Source of the DNA: CAADGU01 sp035444285
Lineage (GTDB): Bacteria > Chloroflexota > Anaerolineae > Promineifilales > Promineifilaceae
Direction: 5' to 3'
Assembly: GCA_035444285.1 (NCBI GenBank)
Contig: DAOMOK010000011.1
Span: forward strand, 167,555 to 231,554
DNA: 64,000 nucleotides
The notes below the pieces were generated by a model. That model made no database searches, had not been told where the DNA came from, and saw nothing but the letters and a program-made list of their open reading frames with translations. Position numbers and translations under genes: made by a program. This document shows positions 32,306 to 40,790 of the stretch, piece by piece; within the stretch, counting starts at the first letter, position 1, and the number at the start of each line of letters is the position of its first letter.

Positions 32306-33098
32306 TAAACAGGCTGCTCAGCTTGCTGAAAAAGCCATTCTTTGCTTTCAATTCCATAAAAGGCACATCATTACCTTCCAGCCGTCCGGCGATATTTCGG
32401 AACGCCTGGCTGGCGCTGGAGCCGTTTGAGCCGTTCATAGCAACCGGCGTTCCCTGGTTAGAACCAATCAAGATGTGTTCATCTTCGGGAATGACGCCTA
32501 CCAGTTGGATAGCCAGAATGTCAATGATGTCTTCGATGGAAAGCATGTCGCCCCGGCTGACCATATCGGGCTTTACGCGGTTCACAATCAAATGGCCCGG
32601 CCCTTTTTCTTCGGCTTCAATGAGGCCGATGATCCGGTCGGCGTCACGCACGGCGGAAACTTCAGGGTTGGTGACAATAAGAACCTGATCGGTGGCAGCA
32701 ATGGCGTTACGGAAGCCGCGTTCAATACCTGCCGGAGAATCAATGATGATGTAGTCCATCTCCTGGCGCAGGTCGTTGCACACCAGCACCATGTCTGAAG
32801 GGCTAACGGCCGATTTGTCGCGGGTTTGGGCGGCGGGGATGAGGTATAGTTCGGGGTGGCGTTTGTCTTTGATCATTGCCTGGCGCAAACGGCAGCGCCC
32901 CTCTACCACATCTACCAGGTCATAGACAATCCGGTTTTCCAGACCTAGCACAATGTCCAGATTACGCAGGCCAATGTCTGCGTCCAGCGCCACCACTTTG
33001 CGTCCGCGCATAGCCAGGGCTGTGGCCAGGTTTGCCGTGACGGTGGTTTTGCCTACGCCACCTTTGCCAGATGTTACAGTAATCACTTTTCCACTCAT
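32301..33098 (-). CDS. minD: MinD septum-site ATPase
   Basis: A 265-residue deviant Walker A ATPase that cycles between cytoplasm and membrane and recruits MinC. It shows VTSGKGGVGKTT (deviant Walker A with the signature Lys), ALDADIGLRNLDIVLG, IIIDSPAGIERGF and a C-terminal amphipathic membrane helix (NGFFSKLSSLF). AAGGAGAATCC precedes the ATG at 33098. It lies 35 bases after the minC stop. Confidence 0.97.
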   Translation of the reverse strand: MSGKVITVTSGKGGVGKTTVTANLATALAMRGRKVVALDADIGLRNLDIVLGLENRIVYDLVDVVEGRCRLRQAMIKDKRHPELYLIPAAQTRDKSAVSPSDMVLVCNDLRQEMDYIIIDSPAGIERGFRNAIAATDQVLIVTNPEVSAVRDADRIIGLIEAEEKGPGHLIVNRVKPDMVSRGDMLSIEDIIDILAIQLVGVIPEDEHILIGSNQGTPVAMNGSNGSSASQAFRNIAGRLEGNDVPFMELKAKNGFFSKLSSLFN

Positions 33099-33133
33099 AG
33101 GATTCTCCTTGTGCAACGATTCTTGACGAATCG

Positions 33134-33862
33134 TTACACACCTGATTTCCATCGTTCGGCAATGATTTGCCCATCTTTGATAGATGCCTGTTCGGGGTAG
33201 GGGGTACGGCCGTTGTCGTGGGGGGCAATGGCGATCTGGTCGGCAATGCGCAGTTGGGTAGGGTTGAGATCGAGGGCGCAGATGACGGCCGTGTCATCCC
33301 CCATCGCCCCGGCATGAACCAGCCCGCGCAAGCGGCCCCACACCAGCACATCACCGCCGGCAATAATCTCCGCGCCAGCATTCACATCGCCGATAATGAC
33401 CACATGCCCGTCGTGAATAATCGAACGCCCGGAGCGTAGTGTTTCCCGCAGCAGCAAAACCTGGGTGTCATTCTGATTGGGGGCGGGGGCGTGACCATTG
33501 CCAGATGGCTCCGGTAGATACGCCAACGCATTGCCGTCCAGGTCTGTCTGGCTGCCTGCCAGGCGGATGGCTAAATCCAGGTCGCGGGCGATGGTGCGGG
33601 TTTCGGCGTCATCGGCCAGGATAGCCCACAGTTCCAGGTTGCGTTCGATAAAGAGGCGCTGTAATTGCAGGATTTGGGCTTTGTTCAACGGCCGTGACTC
33701 TACCTGCAACGCCACCCGGCTGCCCTGAAAAAATGCGCCCTTTTGCTGGAGTTCGGCCTGCAATTGAGTACACATGTCCTCATACGACCCCTCGGTGGTG
33801 GTCGTGATCAGCAGTCCTTCCCGAATCCCCTTAATGCGTAGTTGTTGCGCTTCCTGAATCAT
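33134..33862 (-). CDS. minC: MinC septum-site inhibitor
   Basis: A 242-residue inhibitor of FtsZ assembly. The N-terminal domain (about 1-105) is weakly conserved, as usual. A linker of about 25 residues contains NGHAPAPNQND, and the C-terminal beta-helix domain has LRSGRSIIHDGHVVIIGDVNAGAEIIAGGDVLVWGRLRG, seen in parts (GDVNAGAEIIAGGDVLVWG is diagnostic). First gene of the min operon, downstream of a large repeat region. Confidence 0.94.
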   Translation of the reverse strand: MIQEAQQLRIKGIREGLLITTTTEGSYEDMCTQLQAELQQKGAFFQGSRVALQVESRPLNKAQILQLQRLFIERNLELWAILADDAETRTIARDLDLAIRLAGSQTDLDGNALAYLPEPSGNGHAPAPNQNDTQVLLLRETLRSGRSIIHDGHVVIIGDVNAGAEIIAGGDVLVWGRLRGLVHAGAMGDDTAVICALDLNPTQLRIADQIAIAPHDNGRTPYPEQASIKDGQIIAERWKSGV

Positions 33863-33978
33863 ACACCGCTCAATCTATACCCTATACTTATGTCAAATTG
33901 TTTGTCTATGCGGGATACTACAACAAAACAGAGTGTTGTAATAATACAACAAATGTGGGGGGATGGCAATACCCTTTC

Positions 33979-34212
33979 GTGAGGCGTGAGGCGTGAGGCG
34001 TGAGGCGTGAGGCGTGAGGCGTGATGCGTGAGCCGTGCTCCGAATACCGAAGCCAATGACCGATGCCCAATGCCCGTTGCCCGTTGACCGATGCCCAATG
34101 ACCGATGACCGATTACGGATAACGGATAACGGATTACCGATAACGGATAACGGATTACGGATTACCGATAACGGATAACGGATTACGGATTACCGATAAC
34201 GGATAACCGTAC
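33979..34212. repeat. Large multi-class heptamer region upstream of minC
   Basis: Successive blocks keep a 7-base period but change unit: GTGAGGC repeated, then CCGATGA/CCGATGC/CCAATGC/CCGTTGC, then ATTACGG/ATAACGG/ATTACCG. The right end encodes the last residues (LSVIGNP) and the stop of the radical SAM gene. The rest of the gap from 33863 holds only short dyads, including GTTGTA-ATAA-TACAAC near 33934. Confidence 0.9.
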
Positions 34213-35274
34213 CGGCAGGCGGCGGCGGCCCCAATGGCCGGGTTGGGGGGCGAAGATACCGGCACAAGAGGCGCCACAAGAGGGGCAACGGCCGTCGGCC
34301 GTCAACCGGTACGCCTTCAATTCATACCAATCGCGTTCAATCAGCTTCAGGCCGCAGTTGTGGCAAAAAGTGGTATCCCCGGCAGTATCATGCACATTAC
34401 CCGTATAAGCATAACGCACGCCATTTTTTAAGGCGATATTCCGGGCGCGGGTTAATGTGGTGGGCGGCGTATGAGGCACGTCCATCATTTTATAGTCGGG
34501 GTGGAAGGCAGAAAAGTGCATGGGCACATCTGGTCCTAATTCGGTCACAACCCATTGTGTCATGGCCTCCAGTTCGGCATCGCTGTCGTTCCAGCCGGGG
34601 ATAATCAGGTTGGTGATTTCAAACCAGACCTCGGTTTCGTGCTTCAGGTAAAGCAATGTGTCCAGTACCGGCTGCAACTCACCGGCACACAACTTCTGGT
34701 AAAACGCCTCGGTAAAACCTTTCAAGTCTACATTGGCCGCATCCATGTAGCGGTAAAACTCGCGGCGGGATTCATCACACATATACCCGGCGGTCACAGC
34801 TACGGATTTGATGCCCCGTTCGCGGCAGGCCAGGGCCACGTCAATGGCGTATTCCATGAAGATAACGGGGTCGTTGTAGGTGAAGGCGACGCTGTGGCAG
34901 CCCAATCGTTCCGCAGCGCGGGCGATGGTTTCCGGGTCGGCCTGGTCGGCCAGGGTATCAATCTCGCGCGATTTGCTGATGTCCCAGTTCTGGCAGAATT
35001 TGCAGGCCAGGTTGCAGCCGGCGGTGCCAAAGCTGAGTACGGCCGTCCCCGGCAAAAAATGGTTGAGTGGTTTCTTTTCGATGGGGTCAACACAATAGCC
35101 GCTGGAACGGCCGTAAGTGGTCAACACAATCTGGTCGTTATGCCGCATCCGCACAAAACACAGGCCGCGCTGCCCTTCTTCTAATTTGCAGGCGCGTGGA
35201 CACACATCACACTGGATACGGCCGTTGTCCAGCACATGCCAATACTTCGTTGGAAAATAATCTATCTGGTTCAT
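34183..35274 (-). CDS. AmmeMemoRadiSam-system radical SAM enzyme
   Basis: A 363-residue radical S-adenosylmethionine enzyme of the AmmeMemoRadiSam group. The 4Fe-4S cysteines are C87, C91 and C94 in GCNLACKFC. An N-terminal cysteine set (C22, C25, C29, C39) and C-terminal CHNCGL and CPSCGASC pairs would bind zinc or another cluster. The substrate is unknown. It is divergent from the MEMO-family gene at 35377, the second member of the system. The last seven residues and stop come from the heptamer array, after a basic stretch GRRRLPVR. Confidence 0.93.
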   Translation of the reverse strand: MNQIDYFPTKYWHVLDNGRIQCDVCPRACKLEEGQRGLCFVRMRHNDQIVLTTYGRSSGYCVDPIEKKPLNHFLPGTAVLSFGTAGCNLACKFCQNWDISKSREIDTLADQADPETIARAAERLGCHSVAFTYNDPVIFMEYAIDVALACRERGIKSVAVTAGYMCDESRREFYRYMDAANVDLKGFTEAFYQKLCAGELQPVLDTLLYLKHETEVWFEITNLIIPGWNDSDAELEAMTQWVVTELGPDVPMHFSAFHPDYKMMDVPHTPPTTLTRARNIALKNGVRYAYTGNVHDTAGDTTFCHNCGLKLIERDWYELKAYRLTADGRCPSCGASCAGIFAPQPGHWGRRRLPVRLSVIGNP

Positions 35275-35376
35275 CTTTTTCCCCCTTGCGATTGCCTATC
35301 TCCGCAATCCTGTTTACAGTATACTACAAATGTGCTGGTGATTGGTGCTTATCCCCCATCACCAAAGGAGTCGGCA

Positions 35377-36168
35377 ATGAACAAGATACGTCAACCGGCT
35401 GTAGCCGGACTATTTTATCCGGCAGACCCCGGCCGTTTACGGGGAATGGTGCAAGAATTTTTAGACACGGCCGTATCGTCCCCCACGCCGCTGAACCCCA
35501 AAGCCATCATCGCCCCTCATGCCGGGTATGTTTACTCAGGCCCCATTGCCGGGTCGGCCTTTAGCCCCTGGCATGGGCAGATGGCTAACGTCAACCGCAT
35601 CATTCTCATTGGCCCGGCGCACACCATGGCCGTGTCGGGACTGGCTGGCGTCAGCGTCGGCGCATTCAGTACGCCGCTGGGTGAGGTACTGGTGGATGAG
35701 GAAGCGATGGAGACGCTACGGCCGTTGCCCCAGGTGCAGATTCATGATGGCGCGCACGGCCGTGAACACTGCCTGGAAGTGATGCTGCCATTTCTGCAAC
35801 TGATAGCTCCCCAGGCGAAGATTGTGCCGTTGGTGGTAGGGCAAAGTCACGGCCGTGAGGTGGCTGAACTGTTGGAAGTCCTATGGGGTGGCCCCGAAAC
35901 CCGCATCGTCATTAGCTCCGACCTCAGCCATTACAATGATTACCATACCGCCCAAAGGCTGGACGCGGCTACCGCTCAGGCCATCGAAACATTACAACCG
36001 GACAAGCTAGGCAGCGAAAGCGCCTGCGGCCGTATCGCCATTCAAGGTCTGCTGTACCAGGCGCAGATACACCATCTCACCGCCCATACCATAGACCTGC
36101 GCAATTCTGGAGACACAGCCGGCAGCCATGACCGGGTGGTTGGTTACGGCGCTTTTCTCTTTGCCTGA
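35377..36168 (+). CDS. AmmeMemoRadiSam-system protein B (MEMO family)
   Basis: A 263-residue MEMO/extradiol-dioxygenase-like protein. Signatures are RQPAVAGLFYPADPGRL, IIAPHAGYVYSGPIAGSAF, ILIGPAHTM, the EHCLEVMLPFLQ segment and VISSDLSHYNDYHTAQ with the His/Asp positions of the former metal site. It partners functionally with the radical SAM protein encoded divergently 102 bases away. The third member (AMMECR1) is not in this window. The ATG at 35377 is preceded by AAAGGAG; upstream in-frame codons overlap the divergent gene and are rejected. Confidence 0.93.
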   Translation: MNKIRQPAVAGLFYPADPGRLRGMVQEFLDTAVSSPTPLNPKAIIAPHAGYVYSGPIAGSAFSPWHGQMANVNRIILIGPAHTMAVSGLAGVSVGAFSTPLGEVLVDEEAMETLRPLPQVQIHDGAHGREHCLEVMLPFLQLIAPQAKIVPLVVGQSHGREVAELLEVLWGGPETRIVISSDLSHYNDYHTAQRLDAATAQAIETLQPDKLGSESACGRIAIQGLLYQAQIHHLTAHTIDLRNSGDTAGSHDRVVGYGAFLFA

Positions 36169-36177
36169 TCCCCGGAC

Positions 36178-37239
36178 TTACCGGTTGGCATTCACCAGTT
36201 TGTTGATGTGGGTGGCTCCGGCCAATACAGCCAGCGTATCGCCAACAGCCAGCGTGCGGTCGCTCGCCGGATGAAAATCAGAAACGCCATTGTGCCGCAG
36301 CAGCACCACACTCACTTCATACGTTTGCTCAATTTCCCCCATGCTCTTGCCAATCAAGCCGGACAGGGGCGGAATTTGTAGCTGGGCCAGACTAAACGAT
36401 TCGCCTTCAACTGTAATCGGGCGTGTCACGTCCACATTGGCGGCGGCTGTGGCAAAAATGGGGGCAGACATGCCGGTAGCGCTCATAGCGCGAAAGCCAA
36501 ACCGCTCTTGCAGCGCCTGTCCAAAATCATCGTCAAAAATGCGGATGACCACGTTGATATCCGGGTTGAGCTTTTGCGCTTTGAAAGCAATTTGCATGTT
36601 GACGCTGTCATTTTGGGTGCAGATAACCAGGGCGCGCGCTTTCTGAATGCCCACGCCGCGCAAAATTTCCTCACGACGGGCGTCGCCAGGCACCACCGGT
36701 ACACCCATTGCCTGGGTGCGGGAAATGAGTTCCTCATCTGGTTGCAATTCAATAGCGACCACTTCTTGATTCAGGTCGTATAACTCCCTGGCCACGCGAA
36801 AGCCCAAATGCCCCAGACCAACCAGAACGGTGTGATTGTTGAAGGTAGAAGCTACGGCCATTTCCCACTCCTTGGTACGCTGCCGCCGATTAAAAAAGAG
36901 GATGCCAAAATCGGTTAAGCCCAGGGCCAGCACTACCAGGCCAATGATGGGCATGAGAAAATAGAAGAGTTCCAGACGCAAATCATCGGGCAGTTCGTCG
37001 CCGAGGGGTTGAAAAAAGGTAAGCCCCATGACGTGATAGATGGCTTCTCCCAGATCGCTGCTGCCGATAGGCTCGCCAAGCTGCCGGGCCAGGTTGTGGT
37101 AGATGAGGCCGCCGATGAACACGGCCGTGCCAAACAACAACAGCGGCCACAAAAACTGCCGCACCAACAGCAAAGTATCACGCCAGACAGCGCGTAACGG
37201 CCGTAACCGTCGCCAGATAATCGCCCGGTGTCCTCTCAA
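36178..37239 (-). CDS. Two-helix membrane protein with RCK (TrkA-N/TrkA-C) domains
   Basis: A 353-residue protein with the layout of a prokaryotic K+ channel: two membrane helices (about 25-48 and 92-115), then a Rossmann RCK domain (VLVGLGHLGFRVARELYDL, VVPGDARREEIL) and TrkA_C at about 270-350. The loop between helices reads VMGLTFFQPLGDE, without the TVGYG potassium filter, so selectivity or even channel function is uncertain. The start is a TTG at 37239, as no ATG fits. It begins nine bases after the yccF stop. Confidence 0.75.
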   Translation of the reverse strand: MRGHRAIIWRRLRPLRAVWRDTLLLVRQFLWPLLLFGTAVFIGGLIYHNLARQLGEPIGSSDLGEAIYHVMGLTFFQPLGDELPDDLRLELFYFLMPIIGLVVLALGLTDFGILFFNRRQRTKEWEMAVASTFNNHTVLVGLGHLGFRVARELYDLNQEVVAIELQPDEELISRTQAMGVPVVPGDARREEILRGVGIQKARALVICTQNDSVNMQIAFKAQKLNPDINVVIRIFDDDFGQALQERFGFRAMSATGMSAPIFATAAANVDVTRPITVEGESFSLAQLQIPPLSGLIGKSMGEIEQTYEVSVVLLRHNGVSDFHPASDRTLAVGDTLAVLAGATHINKLVNANR

Positions 37240-37248
37240 TCTTGTGGT

Positions 37249-37623
37249 TTACTCCAGCCGGAAATGGAAGGGCAGTAAAGCCACCGGCGCCAGCTTCACA
37301 TGCTGCAAAGCAAAAGGAATACCAATGATGGTGATAGCCAGTAAGAGCGCGCCGGTTAGATGGGCTAGAGCAATTTCCCATCCGAAAAAGATAGCCCAGA
37401 TGATGTCCATCACCAGAAACAAACAGCCGCCCTCGCCTCTATCCTGGGCCACAACCTCTTTGCCAAAAGGGGCAATGGTGGCCACGCCCAACCGGATAGC
37501 CTGCATTCCAAAAGGAATACCGATAATGGTCAGGCAGAGCAGCGCCCCACCGATTATATACATGGCAGCGGCAATAAACCCACCAAAAATAAGCCATACC
37601 AAATTACCTAAAAAGCTAATCAT
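37249..37623 (-). CDS. YccF-domain membrane protein
   Basis: A 124-residue inner-membrane protein with two copies of the YccF motif, each an LTIIGIPFGMQ / ITIIGIPFALQ segment after a hydrophobic stretch. AAGGAGACAAA precedes the ATG at 37623, and a longer frame upstream is rejected. The role is unknown in all members. It is co-directional with the RCK membrane protein nine bases downstream. Confidence 0.88.
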   Translation of the reverse strand: MISFLGNLVWLIFGGFIAAAMYIIGGALLCLTIIGIPFGMQAIRLGVATIAPFGKEVVAQDRGEGGCLFLVMDIIWAIFFGWEIALAHLTGALLLAITIIGIPFALQHVKLAPVALLPFHFRLE

Positions 37624-37835
37624 TTTGTCTCCTTCCAAGTAGTGCCGGGCACTACTTATATGTGCTATTGATATTGCGAGTATATACGCACTTATCTGGT
37701 CTGTGTTACAACCGGGGTGATTTTGACTATAATCAGGCAAAGCAAACAAGAAAAGGATCCACGAAGGGCGCGAAGACCGCGAAGGTTTATCAAAATAAAA
37801 TGCGTGTCAGTTGTGTCGTTCGTGGCTTTAGACAA

Positions 37836-38645
37836 ATGAACAAAATAGAACACGGCCGTAGCCACATTACCACCGCCTTCCAAAATGCCCAAACTACCCA
37901 AACCGCGGCTCTAATGCCCTATTTCACCCTCGGATACCCGGATCGGGAAACCTCCCTGGCGATTGTAGAAGCCATCGCCCCCTACAGCGACCTGCTGGAA
38001 TTGGGCGTGCCCTTTAGCGACCCCCTGGCTGATGGCCCTACCATCCAACGCAGCACCCAAATTGCTCTGGAAAACGGCACAACCACTGCTGGTTGCCTGG
38101 ACATGGTGCGGGAACTACGCCAGCGCGGCGTTCACATTCCCATCATGCTCATGGGGTATTACAATCCCATTCTGGCGTATGGGTTAGGCCGTTATGTGCA
38201 AGATGCGGCGGCGGTGGGGGTGGATGGTTTTATTGTTCCCGACCTGCCACCCGAAGAGGCGGAGGAGTTGGAACAGGCGGCAACGGCCGTCGGGCTATGC
38301 CTGATACACTTCCTGGCGCCCACCAGCAGCCCGGAACGGGTGGCGGTGGTGGCGGCGCGGGCGCAGGGTTTTATCTACCTGGTCAGCCTGACCGGGGTGA
38401 CGGGCGCGCGCCAGCAGGTGCAGGCCAACCTGGGTGATTTTGTAAACCGGGTTCGGCAACAGACGCAAACGTCATTGGCGGTCGGGTTTGGCATTGGCAC
38501 GCCCGAACAGGCGCAGGCCGTTGGCAAACTGGCAGATGGGGTCATTGTGGGCAGTAAGTTGATCAATGTGGCAAACGAGGCCGAAGATAAACCAACGGCC
38601 GTGGCCACTTTTGTCCATTCGTTGCAACAAGCATTAAAACTGTAG
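37836..38645 (+). CDS. trpA: Tryptophan synthase alpha chain
   Basis: Cleaves indole-3-glycerol phosphate to indole and passes it to TrpB. The 269-residue TIM barrel has LLELGVPFSDPLADGPTIQ with the catalytic Glu and Asp, the loop PDLPPEEAEELE, LAPTSSPERV, VSLTGVTGAR and the phosphate site FGIGTPEQAQ. No trpB or other trp genes are adjacent. The upstream in-frame extension to 37662 is rejected: it covers a spacer with GCGAAGACC-class nonamer repeats. No clear Shine-Dalgarno before the ATG. Confidence 0.95.
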   Translation: MNKIEHGRSHITTAFQNAQTTQTAALMPYFTLGYPDRETSLAIVEAIAPYSDLLELGVPFSDPLADGPTIQRSTQIALENGTTTAGCLDMVRELRQRGVHIPIMLMGYYNPILAYGLGRYVQDAAAVGVDGFIVPDLPPEEAEELEQAATAVGLCLIHFLAPTSSPERVAVVAARAQGFIYLVSLTGVTGARQQVQANLGDFVNRVRQQTQTSLAVGFGIGTPEQAQAVGKLADGVIVGSKLINVANEAEDKPTAVATFVHSLQQALKL

Positions 38646-38725
38646 GAGGGAGGTGGTTGGGCAAATGGGACAGGTAACGTACTTGTGTATTTCAGGCGGC
38701 GAATTCCATTCGTCGTTAACTGCCC

Positions 38726-40681
38726 TTACCGCACCAGGCGGGGATTAGCCCAATAGGCGAGTTGGTCGGTTCCGGCGACGGCCGTGGCTTCCAGCCACGC
38801 TTCTACTCTTTCACCTTCATATTCAGACAATGGTATCAACACATCCACCCAAACCGCCGGGCTGTCTGCGGGCAGGGCGGGCTGTTCAAACAGGGTTTCC
38901 CCATCCAGGCGTAACCGGTAGGCGATGTCTGGTTGGGCCAGCACGGCCGTTCGCAATTCCAACCCTTCCGTCACATTCACTGTGTAATTTTGCCCCGCCC
39001 ATTCACCGGGCACGGGGGTGATGGGAATGGCCAGGCGACGGCCGTTCTCCCCGTTCAAAACCGTCATTTTGTCAACCTGATCCACCCACAAGAAGATTGT
39101 CTCATCAAAATCGGCCAACTCCGGCAGCAGGTTGTAGACCTGCCCGTTATCGTAATCCAAGACGATGAAGGTAGAGTCGGCACGGCCGTGTGCCGCCAGA
39201 TGTTTCAGGCTGCCGCCCGGCCGTTCCAGCCACACGTCATACCACACCTGCATCACACTGCGCGTGAAATCCGGCGAAATGGGAAAACGAAAGGAAAAGA
39301 TGTGATTGTTGGCCGTTAATGCCGGAATCAGGGTATATAACTGCTCCTTCGCCTCTTCTTCCTCCGTCACATTCGCCAGCCACGCCCGCTGCGACACCCG
39401 AATTTCTGAGATGTTGTGAATAGTCACGGCCGTGAGCAAAACCCCCACCACAACCAACACCACCCGCTCCCTATCCCATCTCCTTTCTCCCTTCTTCCTT
39501 CTTCCTTTCCCCCCTTTGCCCCTTCGCGCTTTTGCGTTAAATAAAAACATTTGCACCGTCGCCCCAATCGCCAACGCCAGCCCCATGCCCGCCTGGTAAA
39601 TGTGCCGCCCGGCATACAGATTCGGCAACTGCGTCCACAACGCCCAGTAGATAAAAAAAAGATGCGCCAGCGCCCAGAGCAGCCAGTACCGCACCACCCA
39701 ATTCCCCTGCCACAACCAGACCACCAGCCCAAAACCCACCCCCGCCACAAACAAATTAGCGGCAAAACCAGACAGTCCCAACACCCCACTCACAAAGCTG
39801 AACCGGTAGGCCGTCACCAGCACAAACTCGGCCACCTGCGGCCATTGCAGATAAACCAGCCAGTCGGCCAGTGTGCGTTCTCCAATTTGCACGGTGGGGT
39901 TGGGGCGGGTGAACTGGATGATGATGAGTACGGCCGTGAGCAAAGCCAATAGACTAAATGTGATCAATTCCTGGCGGGAAATGAGAGATTGGAGATGAGA
40001 GATTAGAGATTGACGGCTCGTCCTCTTCAATCTCCAATCCTTCGGCAAACGCAGGACAGGTTCTCCAATCTCTAATCTCCATATCACCAGTAACACCAAC
40101 AAAAACGGTGGCAGCAGCACCGTCTCCTCATGGGTGAGCAGGGCCAGCAGGGTGAGGGAAAAAACGAGAAGCAGGCGGGAGGTGGACGGCCGTTGCAAAT
40201 ACCCCATCATCCCGCTCACCGCCGCCAGTGACAAAATGGCCCCCATCACAATCGCCACGCTGCTAATCCAGGTGACTACATCCACCCAATGCGCGTGAAT
40301 GGCAAACAGCACGGCCGTGAGCAACGCCGCCGCCACCCCCAACCGAAACTGCCGCGCCACCCGGAAAATAAGCGCCACTGCCAACGCATGAAACCAGAGC
40401 AAAATAATGTAATAGCCAAACGGTTCCCACCCCAAAATCAGCCGGTTAAGCCAGAACCAGATATTTTGCGTCGGGCGAAAATACCAGGGTACGGCGTTGG
40501 GATTAAACACCTGAAGAATGGTCGCCGGTTCCTGCACAAATCGTTTGACATAATCGAACTGAATGTAATCATCCCCCACAAACGAGCGAATAAACGGCGG
40601 CATGTAAATCACCATCGTCGCCAGAATCAGCGCCACCATGCCCCATTGGGCCAGCATTAACTGTTTTTGTGTTGTCCTCAT
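38726..40681 (-). CDS. Polytopic membrane protein, glycosyltransferase-C-like
   Basis: A 651-residue membrane protein with about ten helices up to residue 425 and a large outside C-terminal domain. An early acidic pair in the first outer loop (FVGDDYIQFDYV) and PWYFRPTQNIWFW resemble GT-C/PMT-type glycosyltransferases acting on polyprenyl-linked sugars; this is tentative. Two cytoplasmic loops are repeat-derived. One (about residues 200-233) is the inverted GAGATTGG array at 39983-40082. The other (about 385-410, AKARRGKGGKGRRKKGERR) is purine-rich low-complexity sequence. Both keep the frame open. Confidence 0.65.
   Translation of the reverse strand: MRTTQKQLMLAQWGMVALILATMVIYMPPFIRSFVGDDYIQFDYVKRFVQEPATILQVFNPNAVPWYFRPTQNIWFWLNRLILGWEPFGYYIILLWFHALAVALIFRVARQFRLGVAAALLTAVLFAIHAHWVDVVTWISSVAIVMGAILSLAAVSGMMGYLQRPSTSRLLLVFSLTLLALLTHEETVLLPPFLLVLLVIWRLEIGEPVLRLPKDWRLKRTSRQSLISHLQSLISRQELITFSLLALLTAVLIIIQFTRPNPTVQIGERTLADWLVYLQWPQVAEFVLVTAYRFSFVSGVLGLSGFAANLFVAGVGFGLVVWLWQGNWVVRYWLLWALAHLFFIYWALWTQLPNLYAGRHIYQAGMGLALAIGATVQMFLFNAKARRGKGGKGRRKKGERRWDRERVVLVVVGVLLTAVTIHNISEIRVSQRAWLANVTEEEEAKEQLYTLIPALTANNHIFSFRFPISPDFTRSVMQVWYDVWLERPGGSLKHLAAHGRADSTFIVLDYDNGQVYNLLPELADFDETIFLWVDQVDKMTVLNGENGRRLAIPITPVPGEWAGQNYTVNVTEGLELRTAVLAQPDIAYRLRLDGETLFEQPALPADSPAVWVDVLIPLSEYEGERVEAWLEATAVAGTDQLAYWANPRLVR
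39983..40082. repeat. In-frame inverted GAGATTGG/GAGATTAG element inside a gene
   Basis: A left block of GAGATTGG/GAGATTAG units, a middle CAATCTCCAATCC piece and a right CTCCAATCTCTAATCTCC block form a 100-bp inverted element like the spacer at 3994-4048. Here it lies wholly within an open frame and encodes about 33 loop residues. Confidence 0.8.
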
Positions 40682-40720
40682 TTGGCGTTATTATCCCCAC
40701 ACGTCTGGCAACCTGACAAA

Positions 40721-40787
40721 TGAGTGAGCAGTGAGCAGTGAGCAGTCAGCAGTGAGCGGTCTGGACTGCTCACTGCTGACTGGAGAA
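40721..40787. repeat. GCAGTGA heptamer array with inverted partner
   Basis: Four to five GTGAGCA units on the left face TGCTCACTGCTGACTG on the right around GGTCTGGA. It fills the divergent spacer upstream of the DUF255 gene. Confidence 0.8.
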
Positions 40788-40790
40788 CAT

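Noticed and set aside
37662..37835. 58-residue N-terminal extension of TrpA
   Set aside because: Covers GCGAAGACC-type nonamer repeats and has no counterpart in TrpA proteins.
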